Part shown: positions 27,151 to 36,192 of the stretch, one piece after another
Numbering within the stretch: the first letter of the stretch is position 1
Layout: every line of letters begins with the position of its first letter
Assembly (NCBI RefSeq): GCF_001424985.1
Contig: NZ_LMDA01000001.1
Span: 1,373,599-1,437,598, forward strand
DNA from: Rhizobium sp. Root1212
GTDB lineage: Bacteria; Pseudomonadota; Alphaproteobacteria; Rhizobiales; Rhizobiaceae
Direction: 5' to 3'
Length of the DNA stretch: 64,000 nt
Position numbers and translations under genes: made by a program
The notes under the pieces: model-generated
Told to the model about the DNA's origin: nothing
Databases searched by the model: none
What the model saw: only the letters and a program-made list of their open reading frames with translations

Positions 27151-27300
27151 ATGGATTATCACTGGCTGCGCGCCTTTGCCGATAGCTGGGGACTGGTCGC
27201 CATGGCGGCCTTCTTCCTCGGCGCCCTGCTCTTTGCCTTCCGCCCCGGCAGCAAATCGCTTGCCGACGAGGCCGCCGACATCCCCTTCAAGGACGACTGA
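27151..27300 (+). CDS. ccoQ: Cytochrome cbb3 oxidase subunit CcoQ
   Basis: A 49-residue protein, MDYHWLRAFADSWGLVAMAA at its start, with one membrane helix (about 13-30) followed by the FAFRPGSK stop-transfer segment typical of CcoQ. CcoQ stabilises the assembled oxidase. The start follows AGGAGG nine bases after the ccoO stop, and the stop is one base from the ccoP start. Confidence 0.93.
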   Translation: MDYHWLRAFADSWGLVAMAAFFLGALLFAFRPGSKSLADEAADIPFKDD

Positions 27301-27301
27301 G

Positions 27302-28165
27302 ATGAAAGAAGACCATCTGGACGAAATTTCCGGCGTATCGACGACCGGCCATGAATGGGACGGCATCCGCGAACTGAACAACCCCATGCCGCGCTGGTGG
27401 GTCTATTGCTACTACGCGACCATCGTCTGGGCGCTGATCTATACGATCTTCTACCCGGCCTGGCCGCTGGTGACTTCGGCCACACAGGGTGTACTGGGCT
27501 ATTCGAGCCGCAACGAGGTGAAGGCCGAGCTTGCCGCGGTCGAGGCCGAGCGCAGCGTCCACACGGCAGCCCTTGCCGACAAGAGCGTCAGCGAAATCCT
27601 CGCCGACGACACTCTGCGGCAGACGGCGATCCAGGCCGGAGCTGCGGCCTTCCGCGTCAATTGCGTGCAGTGCCACGGCTCGGGTGCTGCCGGCGGTGCG
27701 GGCTATCCGAACCTCAACGACGACGACTGGCTGTGGGGCGGCAAGCCCGAGCAGATCCAGTACACCATCGCCCACGGCATCCGCTCGGCCGGCGATCCCG
27801 ATACCCACTTGTCCGAGATGCCGGCCTTCGCCGACATGCTCGACCGCGAGCAGATCGCGTCGGTCGCGGCTTTCGTCGTCAGCCTCTCGGGCACGACGAA
27901 CAACCCCGGCCTGGTGGAAAAGGGCAAGACCGTCTTTGCGGAAAACTGCGCCGCCTGCCACGGCGACGATGCGCGGGGCAACCAGGAACTCGGCGCACCC
28001 AATCTCGCCGATGCCATCTGGCTGAAGACCCATGGCGAGGAGGGTGTCATCGCCCAGGTCAAAGCGCCGAAACACGGCATGATGCCCGCCTGGGGCGCCC
28101 GTCTCGGCGATACCGCCGTCAAGGAACTGACCGTCTTCGTCCATTCGCTCGGCGGCGGCCAATAA
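27302..28165 (+). CDS. ccoP: Cytochrome cbb3 oxidase subunit III (diheme cytochrome c)
   Basis: A 287-residue protein with an N-terminal helix (about 33-55, preceded by NNPMPRWWVYCYYATI) and two cytochrome c domains. The heme sites are VNCVQCHG (about residue 122) and ENCAACHGDD (about 217); axial Met residues are likely in LSEMPAF and HGMMPAWG. It receives electrons from soluble cytochrome c and hands them to CcoO. It is last in the operon; the assembly genes ccoGHIS do not follow. Confidence 0.96.
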   Translation: MKEDHLDEISGVSTTGHEWDGIRELNNPMPRWWVYCYYATIVWALIYTIFYPAWPLVTSATQGVLGYSSRNEVKAELAAVEAERSVHTAALADKSVSEILADDTLRQTAIQAGAAAFRVNCVQCHGSGAAGGAGYPNLNDDDWLWGGKPEQIQYTIAHGIRSAGDPDTHLSEMPAFADMLDREQIASVAAFVVSLSGTTNNPGLVEKGKTVFAENCAACHGDDARGNQELGAPNLADAIWLKTHGEEGVIAQVKAPKHGMMPAWGARLGDTAVKELTVFVHSLGGGQ

Positions 28166-28173
28166 CCTTCCTT

Positions 28174-28199
28174 CGCCCTCTTCCCGCCGGGGAGAGGGC
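28174..28199 (+). terminator. GC-rich hairpin after ccoP (possible terminator)
   Basis: GCCCTCTTCCC and GGGGAGAGGGC form a stem around a short loop just past the ccoP stop. No T run follows, so intrinsic termination is doubtful. Confidence 0.4.
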
Positions 28200-28221
28200 A
28201 AGTGTGCGATGTCTCATCCGC

Positions 28222-28584
28222 TTAAGCCGCGTGCAAATGATAGAGCTTGTTGACGATTATCCAGCGGCTCTCGATCTTCAAGAGCGACAGGTAATCCGTG
28301 AAGCGCATGCCAGCGAATTCGTCGGTGACCTTGACGCTGGCCGCATCGCCGGAAATATCGATCGCCTCGATCTCCATCACCGGCTGCGTATCCGGCGGCG
28401 CGGGTGGCTCGGCAAGAACGGCGGCGATGAACTCGTCGCGCGTCAGCCATTCGACCGCACCCTCGTAATTGCCGATGATCCGGGCATTGGCATGGAAGGC
28501 CTTGCGCAAGGCCGCCTCGTTGCCGAAGGCCATGCCATCGACGTAAAGATGCAGGATCGTCCTGATGGCTTGCTCTTCCGACAT
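28222..28584 (-). CDS. NTF2-like/lumazine-binding-type protein
   Basis: A 120-residue cytoplasmic protein with the alpha+beta cone layout of NTF2-like proteins: an N-terminal helix pair (EEQAIRTILHLYVDGMAFGNEAAL in two parts), FHANARIIG, LTRDEFIAAV, then strands ending FTDYLSLLKIESRWIIVNKLYHLH. It fits the putative lumazine-binding/SnoaL-type group, which includes hydrolases and isomerases as well as non-enzymatic binding proteins. No ligand can be named. The start is supported by GGAGAA upstream. It is convergent with ccoP and its function there is unknown. Confidence 0.78.
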   Translation of the reverse strand: MSEEQAIRTILHLYVDGMAFGNEAALRKAFHANARIIGNYEGAVEWLTRDEFIAAVLAEPPAPPDTQPVMEIEAIDISGDAASVKVTDEFAGMRFTDYLSLLKIESRWIIVNKLYHLHAA

Positions 28585-28712
28585 CCGCGTTCTCCGCAAA
28601 GACTGCCGGAAGCAATATAGCACAGAGGCCCGCATCTGCGAAGCTTTACGCAGCTTTCGGGTGGCGCGGCCTTTCCCTGCTGCTATCTTCCCTCCGAAAG
28701 ACGGAGGATCGC

Positions 28713-29342
28713 ATGAAGAAGCCGGGATCGATGAAGGCGCTGGAGGACATGGGCCGGGCGCGGCTTTCCGAAAATTTCTTCCTGCGCGACTTCCTGCATT
28801 CGGAGATCGCCGATTTCTACGGCATGTCCAATATTCCTGACGATCCCGATCTGACGATCGAGGCGGGTAGCCGGCTCTGCGAAGAGCTTCTGGAACCCCT
28901 GCAGCGGACCTTCGGGCGGCTGCACATCCGCTCCGGCTATCGCTCGCGCGAGGTCAACGACTTCGGCAACCGCAACAAACTGAACTGCTCGGCCAATGCG
29001 GCGGCCGCCGCCGATCATATCTGGGACATGCGCGATGCCGATGGCTGCATGGGGGCGACGGCCTGTATCGTCGTGCCCTGGGTCTGGGACCGGCGCGACC
29101 GGCTGCAGGGCTGGCAATCGCTGGCGTGGTGGATACACGACCACCTGCCCTATGCCTCGCTCTGCTTCTTTCCGAAACTCTGGGCCGTCAACATCCAGTG
29201 GCATGAGCGCCCGACGCGGCGCATCCGCAGTTACATCGCCCCGGCCGGAGTGCTGACCAAGCCCGGCATGGCCAACCAGGACGGCAGCCACGCCGAAGAA
29301 TATCAGGGCTATCCGCCGCTCGTTACTCGCCCGCCTCGTTGA
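28713..29342 (+). CDS. Peptidase M15-like protein, possibly inactive
   Basis: A 209-residue protein without a clear signal peptide. SENFFLRDFLHSEIADF, LCEELLEPLQRTFGRLHIRSGYRS and the later NIQWHERP resemble the peptidase M15A (D-Ala-D-Ala carboxypeptidase or endolysin-like) layout. The usual zinc motif SxHxxGxAxD appears here as SANAAAAAD, with Asn where the first zinc-binding His is expected, so the protein may not be a peptidase. GGAGG lies eight bases before the ATG. The last 20 bases overlap the end of the convergent aldo/keto reductase gene. The family call is moderate. Confidence 0.65.
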   Translation: MKKPGSMKALEDMGRARLSENFFLRDFLHSEIADFYGMSNIPDDPDLTIEAGSRLCEELLEPLQRTFGRLHIRSGYRSREVNDFGNRNKLNCSANAAAAADHIWDMRDADGCMGATACIVVPWVWDRRDRLQGWQSLAWWIHDHLPYASLCFFPKLWAVNIQWHERPTRRIRSYIAPAGVLTKPGMANQDGSHAEEYQGYPPLVTRPPR

Positions 29343-30273
29343 GCAGGCGGCAGGCCTCGTCGCTGAGAGTAATGGTCGCCGATTTGATCAGGCTTTCGAG
29401 CTGCTTAAGGCTGGTGGCGCTGGCGATCGGTGCGGTTATGCCGCGGCGGGCGGCGACCCAGGCGAGCGCCACTTCCGCCTGGGTGGCGCCGAGATCCGCC
29501 GACACCTCATCCAGCGCGCCGAGGATGCGCATGCCGCGGCCATCGAGATATTTTTCGATGCCGCCGCCCCGCGCCGAACCTTCGAGATCCTTGTGCGTCC
29601 GGTATTTGCCGGAAAGGAAGCCACGGGCGAGCCCGAAATAGCTGATGACGCCGATCTCCTCGGCGATGCAGAGATTGCGCAAGGCGCCTTCGAAGGAGGT
29701 GCGGTCGTAGAGATTGTATTCCGGCTGCAGCACGTCGTAGCGCGGCAGGTTTTTCGCTGCAGATACATCGAGCGCCGCCCGCAGTTGCGTCGCATCAAGG
29801 TTGGAGGCGCCGACATGGCGCACCTTGCCCTCCTTCAGGAGTGCGTCATAGGCGCCGAGCGTTTCCTCATAGGGTGTTTCCGGATCGGGCCAGTGGGAGA
29901 GGTAGAGATCGATGTAATCCGTTTGCAGCCGCCGCAGGCTGTCTTCCACCGCCTGTTTGATCCATCCGGGCTTCAGGCCCTTTTTGCCCGGCCCCATTTC
30001 GGAGCCGACCTTGGTGACGATGACGGCGCTGTCGCGCGGGCGGCCGGAGTGTTTCAGCCATTTGCCGATGATGGCCTCGGATTCGCCGCCCTGATTGCCC
30101 GGCACCCAGGACGAATAGACATCGGCTGTATCGATGGCGTTGAAGCCGGCATCGAAGAAGCGGTCGAGCAAGGCGAAAGAGGTTTTTTCATCGGCTGTCC
30201 AGCCGAAGACATTGCCGCCGAAAACCAGCGGGGCGATCGACAGGCCGGTGCGGCCAAGGGTGCGCTTTTCCAT
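29323..30273 (-). CDS. Aldo/keto reductase
   Basis: A 316-residue (alpha/beta)8 oxidoreductase. It shows the N-terminal MEKRTLGRTGLSIAPLVFGGN start, the catalytic Asp-Tyr pair in DTADVYSSW, the Lys in TKVG, and the His region DLYLSHWPDPETPYEE; NADP(H) binding is near SATSLKQLESL. These enzymes reduce aldehydes and ketones in the cytoplasm; the substrate is unknown. Its 3' end overlaps the end of the M15-like gene by 20 bases in convergent orientation. Confidence 0.92.
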   Translation of the reverse strand: MEKRTLGRTGLSIAPLVFGGNVFGWTADEKTSFALLDRFFDAGFNAIDTADVYSSWVPGNQGGESEAIIGKWLKHSGRPRDSAVIVTKVGSEMGPGKKGLKPGWIKQAVEDSLRRLQTDYIDLYLSHWPDPETPYEETLGAYDALLKEGKVRHVGASNLDATQLRAALDVSAAKNLPRYDVLQPEYNLYDRTSFEGALRNLCIAEEIGVISYFGLARGFLSGKYRTHKDLEGSARGGGIEKYLDGRGMRILGALDEVSADLGATQAEVALAWVAARRGITAPIASATSLKQLESLIKSATITLSDEACRLLNEAGE

Positions 30274-30449
30274 GGGATGAGTTCCTTACGTAGGGGAGGA
30301 GATTACGTCGGAGGCTCGACTGTGCCCCAGCAGAGGCGGGTTCGTACAGGTCAAATTTTGCGGGCAGGGGCGATTTGTTCGAATGCGATACCGCTTGATA
30401 GGCACGTACCTCAGGGATATCGTGCCGCCCAACCCAGGAGGAATTTGAA

Positions 30450-31436
30450 ATGTTGCGCTTCGGCATTCTTTCGACCGCCAAGATCGGCCGCGAACTCGTC
30501 GTGCCCGCGATCCAGGATGCGGAAAACTGCGTGGTGACGGCCATCGCCAGCCGCGACCTGACCAAGGCCCGCGCCATGGCCGACCGCTTCTCCGTGCCGC
30601 ACGCTTTCGGCAGCTATGAGGAGATGCTGGCCTCCGACCTGATCGATGCCGTCTATATCCCGCTGCCGACCTCGCAGCATATCGAATGGTCGATCAAGGC
30701 TGCGGATGCCGGCAAGCATGTGCTCTGCGAAAAGCCGATCTCGCTGCAGGCGTCGCAGATCGAAGCGTTGATCGCGGCCCGCGACCGCAACAAGGTGGTG
30801 GTTTCGGAAGCCTATATGGTGACCTACAGCCCGGTGTGGCGGAAGGTGCGTTCGCTGCTCGCCGAAGGCGCAATCGGCAGGCTGCGCCATGTGCAGGGGG
30901 CCTTCACCTATTTCAACCGCGACACCGGCAATATGCGCAACATCCCCGAACTCGGTGGCGGCGGCCTCCCGGACATCGGCGTCTATCCGACGATTTCCAC
31001 CCGCTTCGTGACCGGCAAGGATCCGGTGCGCGTGCAGGCGAACACCGATCGCGACCCGGATTTCGGCACCGACATCTATTCGAGCGTGCGCGCCGATTTC
31101 GGCGATTTCGAGCTGTCGTTCTACATCTCGACCCAGCTTGCTGCCCGCCAGATCATGGTCTTCCACGGCGACAAGGGTTTCATCGAGGTGAAATCGCCGT
31201 TCAACGCCGATCGCTACGGCGCGGAAGAGATCGAGTTGACCAACCAGAATCACTCCCAGTCGCAGCATTTCCGCTTCCAGGATGCCCGCCAGTACAAGCT
31301 GCAGGTGGAAGCCTTTTCACGGGCCGCGACCGGCGCAGACGAGGAAATCGTGACGCTGGAAAGCTCGGTCAACAACCAGAAGCTCATCGATGCGATCTAT
31401 CGCGCGAGCGAGAAGGACGGTTGGGAAACGGTCTGA
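30450..31436 (+). CDS. Gfo/Idh/MocA family oxidoreductase
   Basis: A 328-residue protein with an N-terminal Rossmann domain ([18 protein letters not shown]), the family signature [10 protein letters not shown] near residue 95, and [12 protein letters not shown] around 173 in the catalytic domain. It would oxidise or reduce a sugar, inositol or related compound with NAD(P). AGGAGG stands eight bases before the ATG. It is divergent from the aldo/keto reductase; two dehydrogenases back to back could share a substrate, but this is inference. Confidence 0.9.
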   Translation: MLRFGILSTAKIGRELVVPAIQDAENCVVTAIASRDLTKARAMADRFSVPHAFGSYEEMLASDLIDAVYIPLPTSQHIEWSIKAADAGKHVLCEKPISLQASQIEALIAARDRNKVVVSEAYMVTYSPVWRKVRSLLAEGAIGRLRHVQGAFTYFNRDTGNMRNIPELGGGGLPDIGVYPTISTRFVTGKDPVRVQANTDRDPDFGTDIYSSVRADFGDFELSFYISTQLAARQIMVFHGDKGFIEVKSPFNADRYGAEEIELTNQNHSQSQHFRFQDARQYKLQVEAFSRAATGADEEIVTLESSVNNQKLIDAIYRASEKDGWETV

Positions 31437-31487
31437 CGTCAAAGTTTGAGATGGGGACGCAGCGGTCTCGGCCGCTGAGTCTTTCAT

Positions 31488-31718
31488 TCAGGCTGTACGA
31501 AAACGTTCCGCGGCAAGATAGCCGCCGACGGCGGCCGCGATGCCGGCATTATAGCCGAGAATGGCGAGAAGCAGCAGCGTCAGGGGGACCGGACCTGCCG
31601 AAAAAAGGGCGGCAGCGGCAAAGACGACAAGGATGGAGCAACCGGCAAGCGCGTAGCAGACGACCGAGCGCAGGCCCGTCGCCAGCAGTCCGATTGCGAA
31701 TGCGGTCAAGACAATCAT
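31488..31718 (-). CDS. Small membrane protein, unknown function
   Basis: A 76-residue, very hydrophobic protein with two or three transmembrane segments (about 2-20, 24-42, 45-68) and a charged AERFRTA end. GGGAGGG lies a few bases upstream of the ATG. I do not recognise the family. It stands alone, convergent with the Gfo/Idh/MocA gene. Confidence 0.68.
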   Translation of the reverse strand: MIVLTAFAIGLLATGLRSVVCYALAGCSILVVFAAAALFSAGPVPLTLLLLAILGYNAGIAAAVGGYLAAERFRTA

Positions 31719-31884
31719 CCGACCCTCCCGTTTGCGACTTTGCTCTCCTACTCTTGCACGAGGCTCGCTAAATTTCGCTTAACCTGCTCCTTCCTGCCCG
31801 AACGGGTAAACCCGCAAATTGTTTCATATCGTTACAAAACGTGAACAGGCCGCCGCAATTGTCGTGTGGCGGCCTGATCTTTCG

Positions 31885-32148
31885 CTACACCAGACCGACG
31901 ATATCGGTCGCCGTCGTGCCCGTTTGCAACACACGGTCGGCGCGCACCGGCAGGATGGAGCCGGCGGCAACGCTGAGAAACGTCGCCGTCGCGCCCGAAA
32001 CGGTGCGCAGGCTCACCGTGCCGCCGCTGCCGACATAAAGCGCGCGCACGGCTTCCGTCAGATCGGCCGCGTCGGACGGCGTGACAGAGAAGACATGGGA
32101 CGCCGGGCCGGACAGCGAGGGGGCATTGGCGGAAAAACGATCGGGCAT
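31885..32148 (-). CDS. Solitary gene-transfer-agent head-spike base-like protein
   Basis: An 87-residue protein, starting MPDRFSANAPSLSGPASHVF and containing SVTPSDAADLTEAVRALYVG, SGGTVSL, AAGSILPVRADRVL and the end TGTTATDIVGL. This pattern fits the spike base protein family typified by Rcc01079 of the Rhodobacter capsulatus gene transfer agent. No capsid, portal, tail or lysis genes are near. AAGGAA seven bases upstream supports the ATG; the open frame further upstream is spurious. It may be a remnant or a component acting in trans with a GTA cluster elsewhere. Confidence 0.75.
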   Translation of the reverse strand: MPDRFSANAPSLSGPASHVFSVTPSDAADLTEAVRALYVGSGGTVSLRTVSGATATFLSVAAGSILPVRADRVLQTGTTATDIVGLV

Positions 32149-32290
32149 GGCAGTTCCTTCATGGTGGATTGCAACTTCGGCCATGATCGCCCGGTGCAGG
32201 CCGGCGGGATAAAACGGGGATGGCGAAACGCCTGTTGAGGGCGGCGGAGAGATGCTGGCAAAAGCCGCAAAGGCGCGGCAAACTGGCGCC

Positions 32291-33877
32291 ATGAGTTCTT
32301 TTTTCGAATCACAAACCGCCTCCAACCTTGCCGAATATTCGGTCTCGGAACTGTCCGGCTCGATCAAGCGGACGGTCGAGCAGGCCTTCGACCAGGTGCG
32401 GGTGCGCGGCGAAATTTCCGGCTATCGCGGCCCGCACTCTTCCGGCCATGCCTATTTCGCGCTGAAGGACGACAAGGCGCGCATCGACGCGGTGATCTGG
32501 AAGGGAACGATGAGCCGGCTAAAATTCCGGCCGGAAGAGGGCATGGAAGTAATCGCGACCGGCAAGGTCACTACCTTCCCCGGCTCTTCGAAATACCAGA
32601 TCGTCATCGAAACGCTTGAACCGGCGGGCGCCGGCGCGCTGATGGCGCTGCTGGAAGAGCGCAAGCGCAAGCTCGCGGCCGAAGGCCTGTTCGACAGCGC
32701 CCGCAAGCGCCCCCTGCCCTTCATGCCGCGGGTGATCGGCGTCGTCACCTCGCCGACCGGGGCCGTCATCCGCGATATCCTGCACCGCATCTCCGACCGT
32801 TTTCCCGTTCATGTCGTCGTCTGGCCCGTTCGGGTTCAGGGTGAAGGTTCGGGCAATGAGGTGGCTGCCGCGATCGAGGGCTTCAATGCCTTTGCGCCAG
32901 GCGGCCCTGTCGCCCGCCCCGATGTCATCATCGTCGCGCGCGGCGGCGGCAGTCTGGAAGACCTCTGGGGCTTCAACGACGAGGCCGTGGTGCGGGCAGC
33001 CGCCGCCTCGCACATCCCGCTGATTTCGGCCGTGGGCCACGAGACCGACTGGACCTTGATCGATCACGCCGCCGACCAGCGCGCGCCGACACCGACGGGT
33101 GCCGCGGAAATGGCCGTGCCGGTGAAAGCCGAACTGGAAGCGACGGTCGCGGGCCTCGGCGCTCGGCTGAAGGGCGCCGCGAACCGGCAGATGGACAATC
33201 GCCGGCAGGCACTGCGGGCGCTCGGCCGGGCGCTGCCGTCGCTCGACCAGCTTCTCGCTTTGCCGCGTCGGCGCTTCGACGAAGCCGCGACGGGGCTCGG
33301 CCGCGGCCTGCAGATGAACACTGCCAACAAGCGCCGCAGCTTCGAACGCATCGCCGCGCATCTGCGGCCTGACATGCTGTCCAACCGGCTCACCGAGCGC
33401 CGGCAGCGGCTTTCGGAGCGGATGATGCGGGGGGAACGCATCGTCGAGCGCATGATCGACCGTGCCCGCAGCCGGACGGCCTCAGCGGATGCTTCGCTGC
33501 GCGCCCTGCCCGCCCGCATTCTCGGCCAGGTTCATCGCTCCCGCGACCGGATCGGCGGGCTTTCCGCCCGCGCCGATGCAGCGGTTATCGCGGATGTCCG
33601 GCGGCTAAGGGGGCTCGTCACGGCGCAGGACCGGGTGCTGCAATCGCTCTCATATCGCAATGTGCTGAAGCGCGGCTATGCGATCGTCTATGACGAGAAC
33701 GGCGCACCGGTGCATGCGGCTGCGGCCCTGAGTTCGGGACAGGCGATTTCCATCGAATTTGCCGACAACAAGATCGATGCGGTGACGACCAGCGGCCCGC
33801 CGCCGGCCAAGCCGGCAAAAAAACGCACCGAGAAGGAAAGCGCGGGCGATCCGCCGAAACAGGGCAGCCTGTTCTAA
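32291..33877 (+). CDS. xseA: Exodeoxyribonuclease VII large subunit
   Basis: A 528-residue protein. An N-terminal OB-fold nucleic-acid-binding domain ([21 protein letters not shown] in two parts) is followed by the catalytic domain with [38 protein letters not shown] and [18 protein letters not shown] long coiled-coil region and the C-terminal [11 protein letters not shown] complete the usual layout. With XseB it degrades single-stranded DNA from both ends. The start MSSFF matches relatives; a longer in-frame start at 32252 is less likely. xseB is not adjacent. Confidence 0.95.
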   Translation: MSSFFESQTASNLAEYSVSELSGSIKRTVEQAFDQVRVRGEISGYRGPHSSGHAYFALKDDKARIDAVIWKGTMSRLKFRPEEGMEVIATGKVTTFPGSSKYQIVIETLEPAGAGALMALLEERKRKLAAEGLFDSARKRPLPFMPRVIGVVTSPTGAVIRDILHRISDRFPVHVVVWPVRVQGEGSGNEVAAAIEGFNAFAPGGPVARPDVIIVARGGGSLEDLWGFNDEAVVRAAAASHIPLISAVGHETDWTLIDHAADQRAPTPTGAAEMAVPVKAELEATVAGLGARLKGAANRQMDNRRQALRALGRALPSLDQLLALPRRRFDEAATGLGRGLQMNTANKRRSFERIAAHLRPDMLSNRLTERRQRLSERMMRGERIVERMIDRARSRTASADASLRALPARILGQVHRSRDRIGGLSARADAAVIADVRRLRGLVTAQDRVLQSLSYRNVLKRGYAIVYDENGAPVHAAAALSSGQAISIEFADNKIDAVTTSGPPPAKPAKKRTEKESAGDPPKQGSLF

Positions 33878-33947
33878 GCGGAAAAGAAACGCTTCCGTAA
33901 CGATCCCTGACTAGCATGGCTGAAACCCATGGGTCGAGGATCTGCCT

Positions 33948-34298
33948 TTGCCGATCGAACTTTCCGCCTCGCAGGCGCTAAACCTCTGGCACGCCGTTTC
34001 CCTGCAGCAGGTGCGCATCGGCCAGCACGACCTGACGCTGCGGCAGGTCTCGATCCTGCTGCATATCTACCTCATACCGCCGCCGCACACCGTGCGCGGG
34101 CTTGCCGAAACGCTCGGCGTCACCAAGCCGGTCATCACCCGCGCGCTCGATACGATGGGCGAGCTGCAGCTTGTTTCGCGCAGCCGCGACGACCGGGACA
34201 AACGCAACGTCATCATCAAGCGCACGCTGGAAGGCGCGCTCTATCTTGAAAAACTTGGCGATCTGATCATTGATCAGGGCCGCAAACTGACTATTTGA
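33948..34298 (+). CDS. MarR-type transcriptional regulator
   Basis: A 116-residue winged-helix protein. The recognition region reads TVRGLAETLGVTKPVITRALDTMGELQLVSR and the wing SRDDRDKRNVIIKRT, as in the MarR family; the N- and C-terminal helices are shorter than in typical members (about 140 residues). The start is TTG with GAGGAT ten bases upstream. It lies six bases before the NlpC/P60 gene, so the two form an operon, and it may regulate that gene. The ligand is unknown. Confidence 0.85.
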   Translation: MPIELSASQALNLWHAVSLQQVRIGQHDLTLRQVSILLHIYLIPPPHTVRGLAETLGVTKPVITRALDTMGELQLVSRSRDDRDKRNVIIKRTLEGALYLEKLGDLIIDQGRKLTI

Positions 34299-34304
34299 GA
34301 AACC

Positions 34305-35159
34305 ATGTCCGATCTTCCCGACCGCCGGCTCAACGCCTATCGCCCCGATCTTGCCGAAGAGCGCCTGCGCGGCCTCGTTGCGGCGGAAAGCTATATCGTC
34401 GGAACCACCTCGCAGGTGAGCGTTCCGGTCGTACAGCTGCGCGCCCGCCCGGAGCTTGAGTGCGGCACCGATACGGAGCTTTTGCTCGGCGAAACCGTGC
34501 AGGTCTTCGACAGTGCGGCCGGATGGGCCTGGGTGAAGGCCGACAGCGACGGGTATGTCGGTTATGTGCCCGACTACACCGTCGGTCCTGTGGTGAAGAG
34601 CGTGACCCATGTGGTGACGGCGCCGCGCACCTTTGTCTATGTCGGCCACGATCTGCGTTTCCCGACCGTGCAAGCGCTTTCCATGGGAAGCCGGATCACC
34701 GTCGTCGATGAACGCGAGACCCGCGGCACGCGCTATTTCCTGCTCGATGGTGGGCAGGCGATCATCGCCAATCATTGCGCGCCGCTCGACAGCGCCTTTT
34801 CCGGCGACTACGTGGCGATTGCCGGCCGCTTCCTCGAAACGCCCTATCTCTGGGGCGGCCGTTCGGGTTTCGGCATCGATTGCTCCGGCCTCGTGCAGCT
34901 TTCCATGCTGATGTCGGGGCGCTCGGTGCCGCGCGATACCGATATGCAGGCCAAAGGCTTGGGCACGCCTATCACCCGCGAGGAATTGCGGCGCGGCGAC
35001 CTCGTGTTCTGGAAGGGCCACGTCGCCATCATGGAAGACGACAGGACGCTGCTGCATGCCAACGGCCACACGATGAACGTGTCGCACGAAGGGCTGGAAG
35101 AGGCGATCCACCGGATCGGCTGGCTTTACGACCAGCCAACGGGCTATCGCCGGCCCTGA
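34305..35159 (+). CDS. NlpC/P60 family (C40) peptidoglycan hydrolase
   Basis: A 284-residue protein with no clear signal peptide. An SH3b-like region (about 45-95, VQLRARPELECGTDT and WAWVKADSDGYVGYV) and a second one (about 105-155) precede a C-terminal NlpC/P60 domain (about 165-280). The catalytic Cys is in GIDCSGLVQ and the His in WKGHVAIM. Such enzymes cleave gamma-D-Glu-diaminopimelate bonds in cell-wall peptides. It follows the MarR-type gene. The absence of an export signal suggests recycling or a non-classical route. Confidence 0.9.
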   Translation: MSDLPDRRLNAYRPDLAEERLRGLVAAESYIVGTTSQVSVPVVQLRARPELECGTDTELLLGETVQVFDSAAGWAWVKADSDGYVGYVPDYTVGPVVKSVTHVVTAPRTFVYVGHDLRFPTVQALSMGSRITVVDERETRGTRYFLLDGGQAIIANHCAPLDSAFSGDYVAIAGRFLETPYLWGGRSGFGIDCSGLVQLSMLMSGRSVPRDTDMQAKGLGTPITREELRRGDLVFWKGHVAIMEDDRTLLHANGHTMNVSHEGLEEAIHRIGWLYDQPTGYRRP

Positions 35160-35168
35160 CTTTATTTT

Positions 35169-35217
35169 AGCGCATGTCGTTGTCGCAAAACTGCTGCACA
35201 CTTTTGCGCGACATGCT
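35169..35217. repeat. Short interspersed palindromic repeat, copy 2 (full)
   Basis: The element runs from AGCGCATGTCG to CGACATGCT, forming an imperfect inverted repeat; the minus-strand form begins AGCATGTCGCGCAAAAGTGT. It shares this core with 4202-4235 and 51922-51953. It lies between two convergent genes and could also act as a terminator-like hairpin. Confidence 0.7.
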
Positions 35218-36177
35218 TCAATAGCCGGCTTTACGATCCACCAGATATTGCAGCGGCTGGCCGCTCTCGAGCCGGTCGATCTGCTGCTGGACGTGGGTGA
35301 AGAGTGCCTTCACATCCGACGATGCCGCGACATGCGGGGTCAGATAGAGGGTTTCCAGATCCCAGAAGGGGCTATCCTTCGGCAGCGGCTCCTGCTGGAA
35401 GACATCGATCGAGGCGCCGCCGAGAAGGCCCGATTTCAAGGCTTCGATCACATCCGGCTCGTTCTGGCTGCCGCCACGGCCGCCATTGATGAATACCGGT
35501 GCGCCGAAAGGCCCCTTGCGGCTGAGTTTGGCGAAGAGGCCTGCATTGAAAAATTCGCGGGTGTCATCCGTCAGCGGCAGCAGCCCGACGAGGAAATCGG
35601 TCTTCGAGAGGAACGCATCCAGTTCGCCGGCATCGAAGGTCTCTATGCCTTCGATCTCTTTCTTCGAGCGCGACCAGCCGATGGTGCGGAAGCCCATGAC
35701 CTGGAGCTTTGTTATCGCATCCTGCCCGAGTACGCCGAGGCCCATGACGCCGACGGTGATATCGGCCGCTTCCGGCTGGATCAGGTCTTCCCAGATATGC
35801 TGTTTTGCGCGCGTCTCGTAAGCGCGATGCTGGCGCAGGTGCAGCAGGCACTGCATCACCACCCATTCGCTCATGCGCGTCGTGAGGCTTCGATCGACGA
35901 AGCGGACCAGCGGCACATCCGGCAGGCCGGGAAGCGTCAGCACGTGATCGACGCCGGCACCGCCGGAAAACACCACCTTCAGGTCCGGCGCCCGCGAGAA
36001 GAGATCGGGCGCGGATTTCCAGACGACGGCATAATCGATGCCGCGGAGATCGCGGCCTTCATGGGCCGGATCGGCGAGATTGATCACCTCACGGCCGGGG
36101 AACGCCCCGACAATGGCGGCATCCACCTCTTCAGGAATGAACTTCAGATCGACGATGACAGGGCTTTTGGCGGACAT
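35218..36177 (-). CDS. D-2-hydroxyacid dehydrogenase, glyoxylate/hydroxypyruvate reductase A-like
   Basis: A 319-residue NAD(P)-dependent dehydrogenase. The nucleotide-binding motif is VGVMGLGVLGQDA (about residue 140), followed by GWSRSKKEIEG. The catalytic Arg lies in INGGRGGSQNE, the Glu in DVFQQEPLP, and the His in LTPHVAAS. The short substrate domain and the QEPLPxDSPFW signature match the GhrA branch, which reduces glyoxylate and hydroxypyruvate. It is followed upstream by the yej genes on the same strand, with 15 bases between, so it may be the last gene of that unit. Confidence 0.88.
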   Translation of the reverse strand: MSAKSPVIVDLKFIPEEVDAAIVGAFPGREVINLADPAHEGRDLRGIDYAVVWKSAPDLFSRAPDLKVVFSGGAGVDHVLTLPGLPDVPLVRFVDRSLTTRMSEWVVMQCLLHLRQHRAYETRAKQHIWEDLIQPEAADITVGVMGLGVLGQDAITKLQVMGFRTIGWSRSKKEIEGIETFDAGELDAFLSKTDFLVGLLPLTDDTREFFNAGLFAKLSRKGPFGAPVFINGGRGGSQNEPDVIEALKSGLLGGASIDVFQQEPLPKDSPFWDLETLYLTPHVAASSDVKALFTHVQQQIDRLESGQPLQYLVDRKAGY

Positions 36178-36192
36178 GGTGCACTCGGATGA

